NCBI GenBank assembly: GCA_041588495.1
Contig: JBFGWM010000052.1
Span: 1 to 13,537, forward strand
Length of the DNA: 13,537 bases
From: JBFGWM01 sp041588495
GTDB taxonomy: Bacteria; Pseudomonadota; Gammaproteobacteria; Pseudomonadales; JBFGWM01
Direction: 5' to 3'
Part shown: piece by piece, positions 6,980 through 13,537 of the stretch
How the letters are laid out: each line of letters opens with the position of its first letter
Position numbering within the stretch: the stretch's first letter is position 1
Notes under the pieces: model-generated
Databases searched by the model: none
What the model was told of the DNA's origin: nothing
The model's input: the letters and a program-made list of their open reading frames with translations, nothing else
Program-made: the position numbers and the translations under genes

Positions 6980-7236
6980 CGGCTCACCTTGCATGACCAT
7001 GCGTATTTATTGATCGGTCAGTAAACGATAGCCCGTTCTGTTCAATAAGGGAAGTCCTGGCGCGAATTGGTAATTTCAGAGCCTGGGGCGGACTTCGCGT
7101 CGCGATTGGCGCAGCCAGTGCACGGTGGCACGCTTGCCGAAAGCTCCTCGCCCGGAAAGATCGATCACGATTACCCTCGAACGGGTCCCGATAACCCCAA
7201 CATACCGCATCCCGGGGTGGGCCGGGTCATGGCGCG
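6980..7236. other. Intergenic region between lutC and the response regulator
   Basis: These 257 bases separate the end of lutC from the start of the regulator, both on the minus strand. The part nearest the regulator (about 6995-7080) is A+T-richer than its surroundings and is the likely place for its promoter. I see a TTGAAC on the minus strand at 7038-7043 but no convincing -10 at the right distance. A short minus-strand frame at 7076-7210 is discussed among the findings. Confidence 0.5.
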
Positions 7237-7908
7237 TCAGGGCTCCGACGTGCGGTAGACGATCACATGGACGTGACGCGGGCCGTGGGCGCCCAGCTGG
7301 ATGGTCTGCTCGATATCGGCGGTCCGCGAGGGACCGGTCACCAGGTTGATGCAACGGGGCAGGCCCGGACCCCGCGCCCGCAGGCGCGGCCAGAGATCGT
7401 CGAGGGTCCCCAGCACGTCACCGCGGCGCAGCAGGATGATATTGATCTCGGGCAGAAAACTGAGCGTTGCGGGGTTGTCCGCACCGGACTCCAGCACCAG
7501 TGATCCGGTTTCCGCGACGGCGGCGCAGGCGTGGGTGAGGGTGACGCGGTCGTGCTCGCCGAACGGGCGCGTGGCGAGTTCCGGCTGCCCGTCGCGGCGG
7601 TGCTGCCCGAGTTCATGGATTGCGGTGTCGGTTCCGGTGACCAGTTCGGTGGCGCCGCCATGGTCCGCCAGCCAGTGCGTCATTGCCGAATACACCTCGG
7701 CGCCGGAATCCACCTCGGCCAGGCTGGCGCCACTGGCGCGGACCCGTGCCACGAAATGATCGAAACGGTTGCTGCCGGAGGCCGGGACCGGGGTTGCGCC
7801 CGCCATGACCGTGTCGCGGTCGAAGCTGCCGCCGCGATAGGGCGCGCCGCGCAGGCGCTCCAGGATGGCCTTGCGCGCGGTTCTCCCATGGCGGCGGTCA
7901 GCGGCCAT
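7237..7908 (-). CDS. lutC: LutC/LldG, L-lactate utilisation protein (LUD domain)
   Basis: A 223-residue LUD-domain protein. Recognisable parts are the AETGSLVLESG strand-turn at about 122-132, then NPATLSFLPEINIILLRRGDVLGTLDDLWPRL, and the family end motif TGPSRTADIEQTIQLGAHGPRHVHVIV at about 181-207. LutC is the third subunit of the LutABC complex, which oxidises L-lactate to pyruvate in the cytosol; its own catalytic share is not well defined. The chosen ATG overlaps the end of lutB by 11 bases, and the open frame upstream of it is inside lutB and not family-like. Length is normal for LutC. Expression is expected from the lutA side. Confidence 0.9.
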   Translation of the reverse strand: MAADRRHGRTARKAILERLRGAPYRGGSFDRDTVMAGATPVPASGSNRFDHFVARVRASGASLAEVDSGAEVYSAMTHWLADHGGATELVTGTDTAIHELGQHRRDGQPELATRPFGEHDRVTLTHACAAVAETGSLVLESGADNPATLSFLPEINIILLRRGDVLGTLDDLWPRLRARGPGLPRCINLVTGPSRTADIEQTIQLGAHGPRHVHVIVYRTSEP

Positions 7909-9322
7909 CGTCTTTTCGCCCGCGTTTGATCCGCGCCGAGAGGAAGTTCGTACCCTGGGGCGATGGCAGTTCGCGAACGGCGGTCCACCCGGGGGCGATG
8001 GGGAAGCGCGACAGGTAACCGCGCCCGCGCGCGGCCATCGCGAGCAGGCGCGCGGCCGCGGCACTGGCCCATTGGTACAGGCGCGGCCGGCGCGCCAGCC
8101 ACGCGTGCAGGGCGATGCCGAAGCGCCAGCGCTTCGGGTCCAGGCGTTGACGGTGCGCGTTGGCGCGATGCCGGCGCAACAGGTCGGGCAGGGGGATGTC
8201 CATCGGGCAGACTTCCTCGCAGCGACTGCACAGGGTGGATGCGTCGGGTAGCCGGCTGGACTCCGGAAGACTGGTCAGCAGCGGCGTCAGCGCTGCGCCC
8301 ATGGGGCCGGGATAGACCCAGCCGTAGGCGTGGCCGCCGACGCTCATGTACACGGGACAGTGATTGAGGCAGGCGCCGCAGCGAATGCAGCGCAGGATCT
8401 CCGCGAACTCGCCCCCCGCGATCGACGAGCGCCCGTTGTCGAGCAGCACCACGTGGAACTGCTCGGGACCGTCCGTATCACCCGCCTGTCGCGGTCCGCT
8501 GAACAGGGAGGTGTACGCGGTCATCGCCTGGCCGGTCGCGCTGCGGCCGAGGACGCGCAACAGCGCGGTGGCGTCCTCCAGGGTCGCGACCACCTTGTCG
8601 ATGCTGGCGATCACGATGTGGACGCGCGGCAGGCTCGCAGTGAGGTCGCCGTTGCCCTCGTTGGTCACCACGATCGCCGAGCCGGTCTCCGCGACCAGGA
8701 AGTTGGCCCCGGTGATCCCGACATCGGCTTCCAGGAAGCGCGCCCGCAACACCTCGCGCGCTTCGTCCACGAGATCGCGAATCTCTTCCAGCGGACGCTC
8801 GCCCCGTTCGTGGTGGGATGCGAACAGTTCGCTGACCTGGGCGCGGGTCTTGTGCACCGCCGGCGCGATGATGTGGCTGGGTCGCTCGCCGGCGAGCTGG
8901 ATGATGTATTCGCCGAGGTCGGTCTCGGTCACTTCCAGTCCGGCGTCCTCGAGGGCCTGGTTGAGGCCGGTTTCCTCGCCGATCATGCTCTTGCCGCGGG
9001 TGACCCGCCGGGCTCCGGCGGCGGCGCAGATGCCGCTGACGATGGTGTTCAGTTCGGCGCCGGTTTCCGCCCAGTGCACCTCCCCGCCGTTCGCCACCAC
9101 GCGGGCCTCGAAGCGTTCCAGGCAGGCGGCCATGTCGAGCAGCGCGCGCTCCCGGGCGAGGATCGCCGCCCCGCGCAGGTCATCGAAGTTGCCGCACTCG
9201 GCGACGGCGTTGCGGCGCTTGTCGACGAAACCGCTGCGGGCCCGGGACAGGGCCGCCTGCAGGGCCTGGTCATCGAGGGCGCGCCGCGCGCGGGCGTCAA
9301 ATTCGGTCGCACGGGATTTCAC
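7898..9322 (-). CDS. lutB: LutB/LldF, L-lactate oxidation iron-sulfur protein
   Basis: A 474-residue protein. Residues about 60-300 form the LUD domain (GANFLVAETGSAIVVTNEGNGDL at 205-227 is characteristic). Residues about 305-385 bind iron-sulfur clusters: C312, C315, C318 and C322 in CIRCGACLNHCPVY, then C365, C368 and C372 in CSRCEEVCPMDIP, the spacing normal for LutB/LldF. Between them, GHAYGWVYPGPMGAALTPLL is a family signature. It carries electrons in lactate oxidation within the LutABC complex. Start is GTG at 9322, overlapping the lutA stop as GTGA; this places the N-terminus where LutB proteins start, whereas longer in-frame readings run back through lutA. Overlaps lutC by 11 bases at its end. 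Confidence 0.92.
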   Translation of the reverse strand: MKSRATEFDARARRALDDQALQAALSRARSGFVDKRRNAVAECGNFDDLRGAAILARERALLDMAACLERFEARVVANGGEVHWAETGAELNTIVSGICAAAGARRVTRGKSMIGEETGLNQALEDAGLEVTETDLGEYIIQLAGERPSHIIAPAVHKTRAQVSELFASHHERGERPLEEIRDLVDEAREVLRARFLEADVGITGANFLVAETGSAIVVTNEGNGDLTASLPRVHIVIASIDKVVATLEDATALLRVLGRSATGQAMTAYTSLFSGPRQAGDTDGPEQFHVVLLDNGRSSIAGGEFAEILRCIRCGACLNHCPVYMSVGGHAYGWVYPGPMGAALTPLLTSLPESSRLPDASTLCSRCEEVCPMDIPLPDLLRRHRANAHRQRLDPKRWRFGIALHAWLARRPRLYQWASAAAARLLAMAARGRGYLSRFPIAPGWTAVRELPSPQGTNFLSARIKRGRKDDGR

Positions 9323-10086
9323 GCGGACGGGTCCCCGGGGTACGCAATGGGCGGTTCCAGCGGTTCGCCGGCCAGCGCCTCGGCCACGTGCCGCACCGTG
9401 ATGTCGAGGCCCCGGCGCCGGGCCCGTCCGGCGAGATGCAGCAGGCAGCCAAGATCGCCGCCGAGCAGGGTGTGCGCACCGGTGGCGCACGCGTGGTCGA
9501 GCTTGTCATCAGCGAGGCGCGCGGAAATTTCCGGGAATTTCGCGCAGAAGGTGCCGCCGAATCCGCAACAGGTTTCGGATTCGGCCATCTCGCGGACCTC
9601 GATTCCGCTGCGTGCCAGCAACCGTCGCGGCGGATCCTGCAGGTGCATCTCGCGCAGTCCCGCGCAGCCGTCATGCCAGGCCACTGGTCCGGCGCTCCAG
9701 CCGGGCCGTGGCTGCGCCTGCAGGCGGTCGAGCAGCCCGAGCAGTTCGTGGCAGCGACCAGCCAGTTCGCGGGCACGTGACAGCCACTGCGGATCATCGT
9801 GGAACAGGCGCGGGTAATGGTGGATCATCATGCCCGCGCAGGAAGCGGAGGGCAGCACCACGTGGGCGTAGGGCGCCAGCGTGTCGATGACCTGGCGCGC
9901 CGCGGCGCGGGCCGCCTCGGTGTCGCCGCTGTTATAGGAAACCTGCCCGCAGCAGGTCTGCAGTTCCGGGACCTCGACCCGGCAGCCCGCCTGTTCGAGG
10001 AGCTCGATGGCGGCCAGGCCCACCTGCGGGCGGAAGGTGTTCACCAGGCAGGTGGCGTACAGGGCGACCAGGGGCTTGGGATTCAT
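9319..10086 (-). CDS. lutA: LutA/LldE, L-lactate oxidation protein (CCG domains)
   Basis: A 255-residue protein with two cysteine-rich CCG domains. The first has C13 in LYATCLVNTFRPQVG, C45-C46-G in TCCGQVSYNSG and C83 in SASCAGM. The second has C141 in HDGCAGLR, C173-C174-G in ETCCGFGGTFCAKFPEIS and C214 in GDLGC. These resemble the domains of heterodisulfide reductase and glycolate oxidase GlcF, and bind iron-sulfur clusters. It is the first gene of lutABC. The start MNPKPLVALYATC fits the family; a further ATG at 10134 would add 16 poorly conserved Pro/Arg-rich residues. Neither has a clear ribosome site. No lactate permease or lut regulator gene is inside the window. Confidence 0.9.
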   Translation of the reverse strand: MNPKPLVALYATCLVNTFRPQVGLAAIELLEQAGCRVEVPELQTCCGQVSYNSGDTEAARAAARQVIDTLAPYAHVVLPSASCAGMMIHHYPRLFHDDPQWLSRARELAGRCHELLGLLDRLQAQPRPGWSAGPVAWHDGCAGLREMHLQDPPRRLLARSGIEVREMAESETCCGFGGTFCAKFPEISARLADDKLDHACATGAHTLLGGDLGCLLHLAGRARRRGLDITVRHVAEALAGEPLEPPIAYPGDPSA

Positions 10087-10108
10087 GGGCGGGGCGGGCC
10101 GGTCAGGG

Positions 10109-10136
10109 GTTGATTTCGGGTAGCGGGACCCCATTA
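10109..10136 (+). promoter_or_regulatory. Sigma-32 type heat-shock promoter of htpG
   Basis: GTTGAT at 10109-10114, a 14-base spacer, and CCCCATTA at 10129-10136 match the sigma-32 (RpoH) consensus CTTGAA, 13-14 bases, CCCCATnT. The -10 part is nearly perfect; the -35 part keeps TTGA. Transcription would start near 10143, giving a leader of about 70 bases. htpG is a classic RpoH target in Escherichia coli, which supports the reading. Confidence 0.7.
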
Positions 10137-10164
10137 CAACTGGGCAGCAGGTCCGATGCCGCGT

Positions 10165-10170
10165 ATTGTA
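10165..10170 (-). promoter_or_regulatory. Possible -10 element for lutABC
   Basis: On the minus strand TACAAT lies here, facing lutA, with five of six bases of the sigma-70 -10 consensus. No good -35 is visible at 16-18 bases, so an activator would be needed if it is real. A start near 10158 gives about 72 bases of leader to the ATG at 10086. Confidence 0.35.
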
Positions 10171-10213
10171 CGAACTTTTTCACCGGGTTACCTGAAATCA
10201 GAGGGGAGCAGCC

Positions 10214-12169
10214 GTGACCATGACCGTCGAATCCAACCGGGAAACACTGGGTTTCCAGGCCGAAGTGAAGCAGTTGCTTCACCTCATGATCCATTCTCTA
10301 TACAGCAACCGGGAGATTTTCCTCCGTGAGCTGATTTCCAATGCATCCGACGCCTGCGACAAGCTGCGCTTCGAGGCCCTGCACAAGGAAGGCCTGTTCG
10401 AGGACGACCCGGACCTGCGCATCCGCGTCGAGTTCGATCCCGAGGCCAAGACGGTCACCGTTTCCGATAACGGCATTGGCATGTCCCGCGAGGAGGTGCT
10501 CTCCAACCTCGGCACCATCGCCAAGTCCGGAACTTCCGACTTCCTCAAGACCCTCACCGGCGACCAGCAGAAGGACAGCCAGTTGATCGGCCAGTTCGGG
10601 GTCGGTTTCTACTCCGCGTTCATCGTCGCAGAGCAGGTCGAGGTGCTGACCCGTCGCGCCGGCCTGGCGGCCGCCGAGGGCGTGCGCTGGGTTTCCGCTG
10701 GCGACGGTGAGTACACGGTGGAAACGGTCGAGCGCGCGCAGCGTGGCACCGAGATCGTCCTGCACCTGAAGGAATCGGAAACCGAGTTCGCCGAGGAATA
10801 CCGGCTGCGCTCGATCATCCAGAAATACTCCGATCACATCGGCTTCCCGATCGAGATGCTGAAGCCGGAACCGCCGAAGACCGACGACGAGGATGGCGAG
10901 GAGAAGGAAGACGCGAAGGCCGAATCGGCCGAGGATGATGCTGCGCCCGAATTCGAAACCGTCAACTCTGCCACGGCGCTGTGGACCCGGCCCCGCCAGG
11001 AGATCGAGGACGACGAGTACAAGGCTTTCTACAAGCACATCGCCCACGATTTCGAGGATCCCCTGACCTGGGGCCACAACCGGGTCGAAGGCAAGCTGGA
11101 ATACACCAGCCTGCTGTACGTGCCGAAGCGTGCGCCGTTTGACCTGTGGAACCGTGACCAGCCCCGCGGCCTGAAGCTCTACGTGCAGCGCGTGTTCATC
11201 ATGGACCAGGCGGACCAGTTCCTGCCCCTGTACCTGCGTTTCATCAAGGGCGTGGTGGACTCCAACGACCTGTCCCTGAACGTGTCCCGCGAGTTGCTGC
11301 AGGACGACGCCACGGTGCGCAAGATGCGCAGCGCGCTGACCAAGCGCGCCCTCGACATGCTGGCGAAGATGGCCACGGACAACCCCGGGGAATACCGCGA
11401 CTTCTGGAAGGAGTTCGGCAACGTTCTCAAGGAAGGTCCGGCCGAGGACTTCGCCAACCGCGAGGATGTCGCCCGCCTGTTCCGCTTCGCCACCACCCAC
11501 ACCGACAAGCCGGAGCAGGAACACTCCCTCGAGGACTACGTGGCGCGCATGAAGGAGGGCCAGGAGAAGATCTACTACATTGCCGCCGACAGCTTCAGCA
11601 ATGCGAAGAACAGCCCGCACCTCGAGGTGTTCCGGCGCAAGGGCATCGAGGTCGTGCTGATGTACGACCGCATCGACGAATGGATGATTTCCAGCCTGCC
11701 CGAATTCGACGGCAAGAAATTCCAGGACATCACCAAGGGCGAACTCGACCTCGGCGAACTGGAGTCCGAGGAGGAGCGCAAGGCGCGCGAGGCGGTGGCC
11801 GAGGAACACAAGGATCTCGTCGAGCGGGTGCGCAAGGCCCTGGGCGAGCAGGTCGACGACGTGCGTGTCACCGACCGCCTCACCGATTCCCCCGCCTGCG
11901 TGGTGCTGCACGAGCACGAGATGGGTGCGCAGATGCGGCGCATCATGGAGGCCGCGGGGCAGAAGGTGCCGGCGGCCAAGCCGGTGTTCGAACTGAACCC
12001 GGAGCATCCGCTGGTGACGCGCCTCGAAGGCGAGTCCGACGACAAGCGCTTCGGAGATCTGGCCATGGTCCTGTTCGAGCAGGCCACCCTGGCGGAGGGC
12101 GGCCAGCTCGAGGATGCCGCTGGTTACGTGCAACGCCTCAACCGCCTGTTGCTGGACCTCACCGCGTAG
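10214..12169 (+). CDS. htpG: HtpG, Hsp90-family molecular chaperone
   Basis: A 651-residue Hsp90. The N-terminal ATPase (GHKL) domain holds E39 and N43 in LRELISNASDA, D85-NGIGM in the nucleotide pocket, and GQFGVGFYSAF at about 126-136. The middle domain runs from about 250 (ALWTRP) to about 510 and contains SLNVSRELLQ, the region of the catalytic Arg. The C-terminal dimer domain follows and, as usual in bacteria, ends without an MEEVD tail. Residues about 218-246 form an acidic linker rich in D, E and K. The GTG at 10214 is chosen because AGGGGAG lies five bases before it; the ATG at 10220 is the alternative and is 11 bases from that site. Length slightly exceeds the usual 620-635. ATP-driven folding chaperone of the cytosol, probably under heat-shock control. 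Confidence 0.97.
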   Translation: MTMTVESNRETLGFQAEVKQLLHLMIHSLYSNREIFLRELISNASDACDKLRFEALHKEGLFEDDPDLRIRVEFDPEAKTVTVSDNGIGMSREEVLSNLGTIAKSGTSDFLKTLTGDQQKDSQLIGQFGVGFYSAFIVAEQVEVLTRRAGLAAAEGVRWVSAGDGEYTVETVERAQRGTEIVLHLKESETEFAEEYRLRSIIQKYSDHIGFPIEMLKPEPPKTDDEDGEEKEDAKAESAEDDAAPEFETVNSATALWTRPRQEIEDDEYKAFYKHIAHDFEDPLTWGHNRVEGKLEYTSLLYVPKRAPFDLWNRDQPRGLKLYVQRVFIMDQADQFLPLYLRFIKGVVDSNDLSLNVSRELLQDDATVRKMRSALTKRALDMLAKMATDNPGEYRDFWKEFGNVLKEGPAEDFANREDVARLFRFATTHTDKPEQEHSLEDYVARMKEGQEKIYYIAADSFSNAKNSPHLEVFRRKGIEVVLMYDRIDEWMISSLPEFDGKKFQDITKGELDLGELESEEERKAREAVAEEHKDLVERVRKALGEQVDDVRVTDRLTDSPACVVLHEHEMGAQMRRIMEAAGQKVPAAKPVFELNPEHPLVTRLEGESDDKRFGDLAMVLFEQATLAEGGQLEDAAGYVQRLNRLLLDLTA

Positions 12170-12180
12170 ATGGACGATCC

Positions 12181-12216
12181 GCACCCCCCGGGCCGGCGTC
12201 CCGGCCCGGGGGGTGC
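12181..12216. terminator. Perfect 16-bp hairpin after htpG
   Basis: Arms at 12181-12196 and 12201-12216 are exact reverse complements, with the loop CGTC between. The stem is almost all G+C. It begins 11 bases after the htpG stop. The following T-run is poor (only a TTT about 12 bases later), so termination may rely on the very stable stem. It also insulates the next gene. Confidence 0.7.
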
Positions 12217-12243
12217 GCCTGCTGGTCGTTTAACAATCGTTCG

Positions 12244-12262
12244 TGAAATTTCATGCAATAAT
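12244..12262 (+). promoter_or_regulatory. Possible extended -10 promoter and operator for the binding protein
   Basis: TGCAATAAT at 12254-12262 has the TGn of an extended -10 box and five of six bases of TATAAT. Directly before it is a perfect 10-bp palindrome, TGAAATTTCA at 12244-12253, in a locally A+T-rich patch that could be an operator. A TTAACA at 12230-12235 is too far for a standard -35 (21 bases). Confidence 0.4.
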
Positions 12263-12291
12263 GACCGTTGCCGCTGCTTTCGGTACCGCCC

Positions 12292-13089
12292 ATGAGATTT
12301 CGCGTCACCTGGACCCTGTTCCTGTGTTTTGTCGCGCTGTCCTGTCGGGCCAGCGAGATTGTGACCGCCTGCGGTCACCACGATTACCCGCCCTGGAACT
12401 GGAAACGAGGTGACGAGATCGTGGGCGCCTGCGCGGAGATCGTGAGACGGGCCTTCGAACCACTGGGGGTGAAGGTCTCCACTGCATTCGTGGGGCCCTG
12501 GAAGCGCTGCCAGGCGAATGTTGAGAGCGGCCGCGTCGACGTCAACATGTGCGCGTTCCTGAACAGGGATCGGGCGGCTTACTCCAAGTTCATGGCGACT
12601 CCCGTCGCGCATACCACCCAAGCCGCGTTCGTGCCGGTTGACCGGCCGATTCCCTTCACCCGATGGTCCGACCTGGCGGGGCGGAGGATCGTGATGGAGC
12701 GCGGCGTCAGCATGGGCGAGGCGTTTGATGTCTTCGTCCGCGAGCACGCCATCGTGCATCTCGTCAACGATCGTCGCCAGGCGTTCCGCATGCTGGAAGC
12801 GGGGCGCGCCGACCTGCTGGCCACGGGTCGCCAGATCGGGAACATCCAGGTGGCGCTGTACGGTTACCAGGGACGCATCGTGGCCCTGCCGACCCCCATC
12901 GAGCGTGGGCCCCTGTACATCTCGATTTCGGACCGGTCCCGGTTCCACCACCTGCTGGCGGGCGCCGAGGGCTTTCTCCAGAGCACGGATTACCCGGCAC
13001 TGCTCGACGAACTGCTGAACAGGTACCGGCGCCTTTATCTCGAGGAGCGGTCCGGAGCCACGGGCAACGCGACTCCTGCCGTGCCGTGA
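12292..13089 (+). CDS. Periplasmic solute-binding protein (family 3-like)
   Basis: A 265-residue protein with a signal peptide (MRFRVTWTLFLCFVALSCRA, cleavage expected before SE). The mature part begins EIVTACGHHDYPPWNW, which matches the start of family 3 amino-acid-type binding proteins, where a P(P/W) motif follows the first strand. A.EIVRRAFEPLGV, then SGRVDVNMCAF (the G..D strand), then DLAGRRIVMERGVS and FRMLEAGRADLLATGR fit the two-lobe fold. It would capture a small solute in the periplasm; the ligand is unknown. No permease or ATPase is beside it, so it is an orphan, and such proteins are sometimes sensors. A TTG at 12268 could extend it but would spoil the signal peptide. The mature protein carries several Cys (27, 47, 73, 87). 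Confidence 0.82.
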   Translation: MRFRVTWTLFLCFVALSCRASEIVTACGHHDYPPWNWKRGDEIVGACAEIVRRAFEPLGVKVSTAFVGPWKRCQANVESGRVDVNMCAFLNRDRAAYSKFMATPVAHTTQAAFVPVDRPIPFTRWSDLAGRRIVMERGVSMGEAFDVFVREHAIVHLVNDRRQAFRMLEAGRADLLATGRQIGNIQVALYGYQGRIVALPTPIERGPLYISISDRSRFHHLLAGAEGFLQSTDYPALLDELLNRYRRLYLEERSGATGNATPAVP

Positions 13090-13487
13090 CAGTGCCTGAA
13101 CACGCTGCGCGTAGCGGCGCGGCGCAGGCTGCGCGCGGCTCGCGCCAGTTCCCGCCGGCGCGCGCGGGCGGACCGGCAGGCCGCGTCCTTTTTCACGCGA
13201 ACACGATCCAGGTGGGTACGGCGCGCCCCGGCCGCGGCTTTCTGGCGGTGCAGGCGGCGGTCCGCGCGCTCCAGCACGGCGCGTACGGCGGTGCTGCGCA
13301 GCGCACCGTTGTCCATGTGGTTCCATGAGACCGGCGCGCGATTTCCGGTGATCACCGGTCGGCCACCGCTACAGGCGCGGTCGGTGAACAGCGGCGCGCC
13401 ATCGCTGCCGGGGCACTGGTACATGGTGGCCGCGGCCTCGACGGACACGGCAAGCAGAATGGCTGCCAGCAGGCTGGTGGGTGACAT
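13035..13487 (-). CDS. Exported DUF4124-like protein
   Basis: A 150-residue protein with a signal peptide (MSPTSLLAAILLAVSVEAAA). The next part, MYQCPGSDGAPLFTDRACSGG, matches the DUF4124 pattern of Y.C...DG...F(S/T)D..C seen in many gammaproteobacterial exported proteins. From about residue 62 the chain is Arg- and Ala-rich and probably helical (RRELARAARSLRRAATRS). Two further Cys at about 104 and 133 could pair. Function is unknown. The final 55 bases overlap the end of the binding-protein gene on the other strand. The start has no strong ribosome site; the signal peptide supports it. Confidence 0.72.
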   Translation of the reverse strand: MSPTSLLAAILLAVSVEAAATMYQCPGSDGAPLFTDRACSGGRPVITGNRAPVSWNHMDNGALRSTAVRAVLERADRRLHRQKAAAGARRTHLDRVRVKKDAACRSARARRRELARAARSLRRAATRSVFRHCHGTAGVALPVAPDRSSR

Positions 13488-13537
13488 CAGGGGTGACTCC
13501 GGGGCTGCGTGCCGAGGTGGTGAACAGTAGCGGCGGG
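13488..13537. other. Upstream region of the DUF4124-like gene
   Basis: Fifty bases to the window edge. No complete promoter or coding feature is visible in this stretch. Confidence 0.4.

Noticed and set aside
6116..7024. Long plus-strand frame opposite the two-receiver regulator
   Set aside because: Both receiver domains with full active sites are read on the minus strand; the opposite frame has no recognisable domain.
9323..9490. N-terminal extension of LutB upstream of the GTG
   Set aside because: This part runs through the end of lutA, is Arg/Pro/Ala-rich and not like LutB; the GTGA overlap gives the normal start.
8330..9817. Long plus-strand frame across lutB and lutA
   Set aside because: It lies opposite two clearly identified iron-sulfur proteins, and its product shows no family motif.
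10298..12184. Very long open frame antisense to htpG
   Set aside because: It mirrors the codon pattern of htpG, a certain gene; such antisense frames are common in G+C-rich DNA, and its product is rich in L, G, H and V without domain motifs.
1..13537. CRISPR arrays, tRNA, rRNA, insertion sequences, phage or toxin-antitoxin genes
   Set aside because: No regularly spaced repeats, cloverleaf, transposase motifs or terminal inverted repeats were seen on reading both strands.

Overview
The window is G+C-rich (roughly two thirds by eye), tightly packed bacterial chromosome with many 4-base stop/start overlaps. The gene content (lutABC, htpG of proteobacterial type, PilZ, YbgC-like thioesterase, an MltF-like transglycosylase domain, DUF4124-like protein) fits a gammaproteobacterium, possibly of the Ectothiorhodospiraceae/Chromatiales kind. 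That placement is inference from protein flavour and composition; no rRNA or taxonomic marker is present. I see no phage, transposon, CRISPR array, tRNA or rRNA.

Layout. Positions 1-273 (minus) hold the N-terminal part of an EthD-domain protein cut by the window edge. Positions 446-2002 (plus) hold a two-gene unit: a DUF445 membrane protein with an evident internal duplication, and a small membrane-anchored coiled protein. A PilZ c-di-GMP receptor follows (2106-2495). Next is a tightly coupled three-gene operon (2548-4273) of a polytopic membrane protein, a hotdog thioesterase and a membrane-anchored metallophosphoesterase. Then a two-helix DUF350-like membrane protein (4332-4562) sits directly before, and in the same frame as, a lytic transglycosylase domain protein (4563-5189) that shows no export signal.

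On the minus strand from 5227 to 10086 are a Sel1-repeat/SH3 lipoprotein, a two-receiver response regulator without output domain, and the lutCBA operon. LutA, LutB and LutC together form the iron-sulfur L-lactate oxidation system that turns lactate into pyruvate. Divergent from lutA is htpG (bacterial Hsp90), preceded by a good match to a sigma-32 heat-shock promoter and followed by a perfect 16-bp hairpin. The right end holds an orphan periplasmic solute-binding protein (plus) and an exported DUF4124-like protein (minus) whose reading frames overlap tail to tail.

Most of the window is ordinary chromosomal housekeeping and accessory content. I do not see a clear undescribed multi-gene system. 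The points most worth a second look are the DUF350/transglycosylase junction, the htpG-lutA promoter region, the duplicated DUF445 protein with its small partner, and the tandem-receiver regulator next to a Sel1 lipoprotein.
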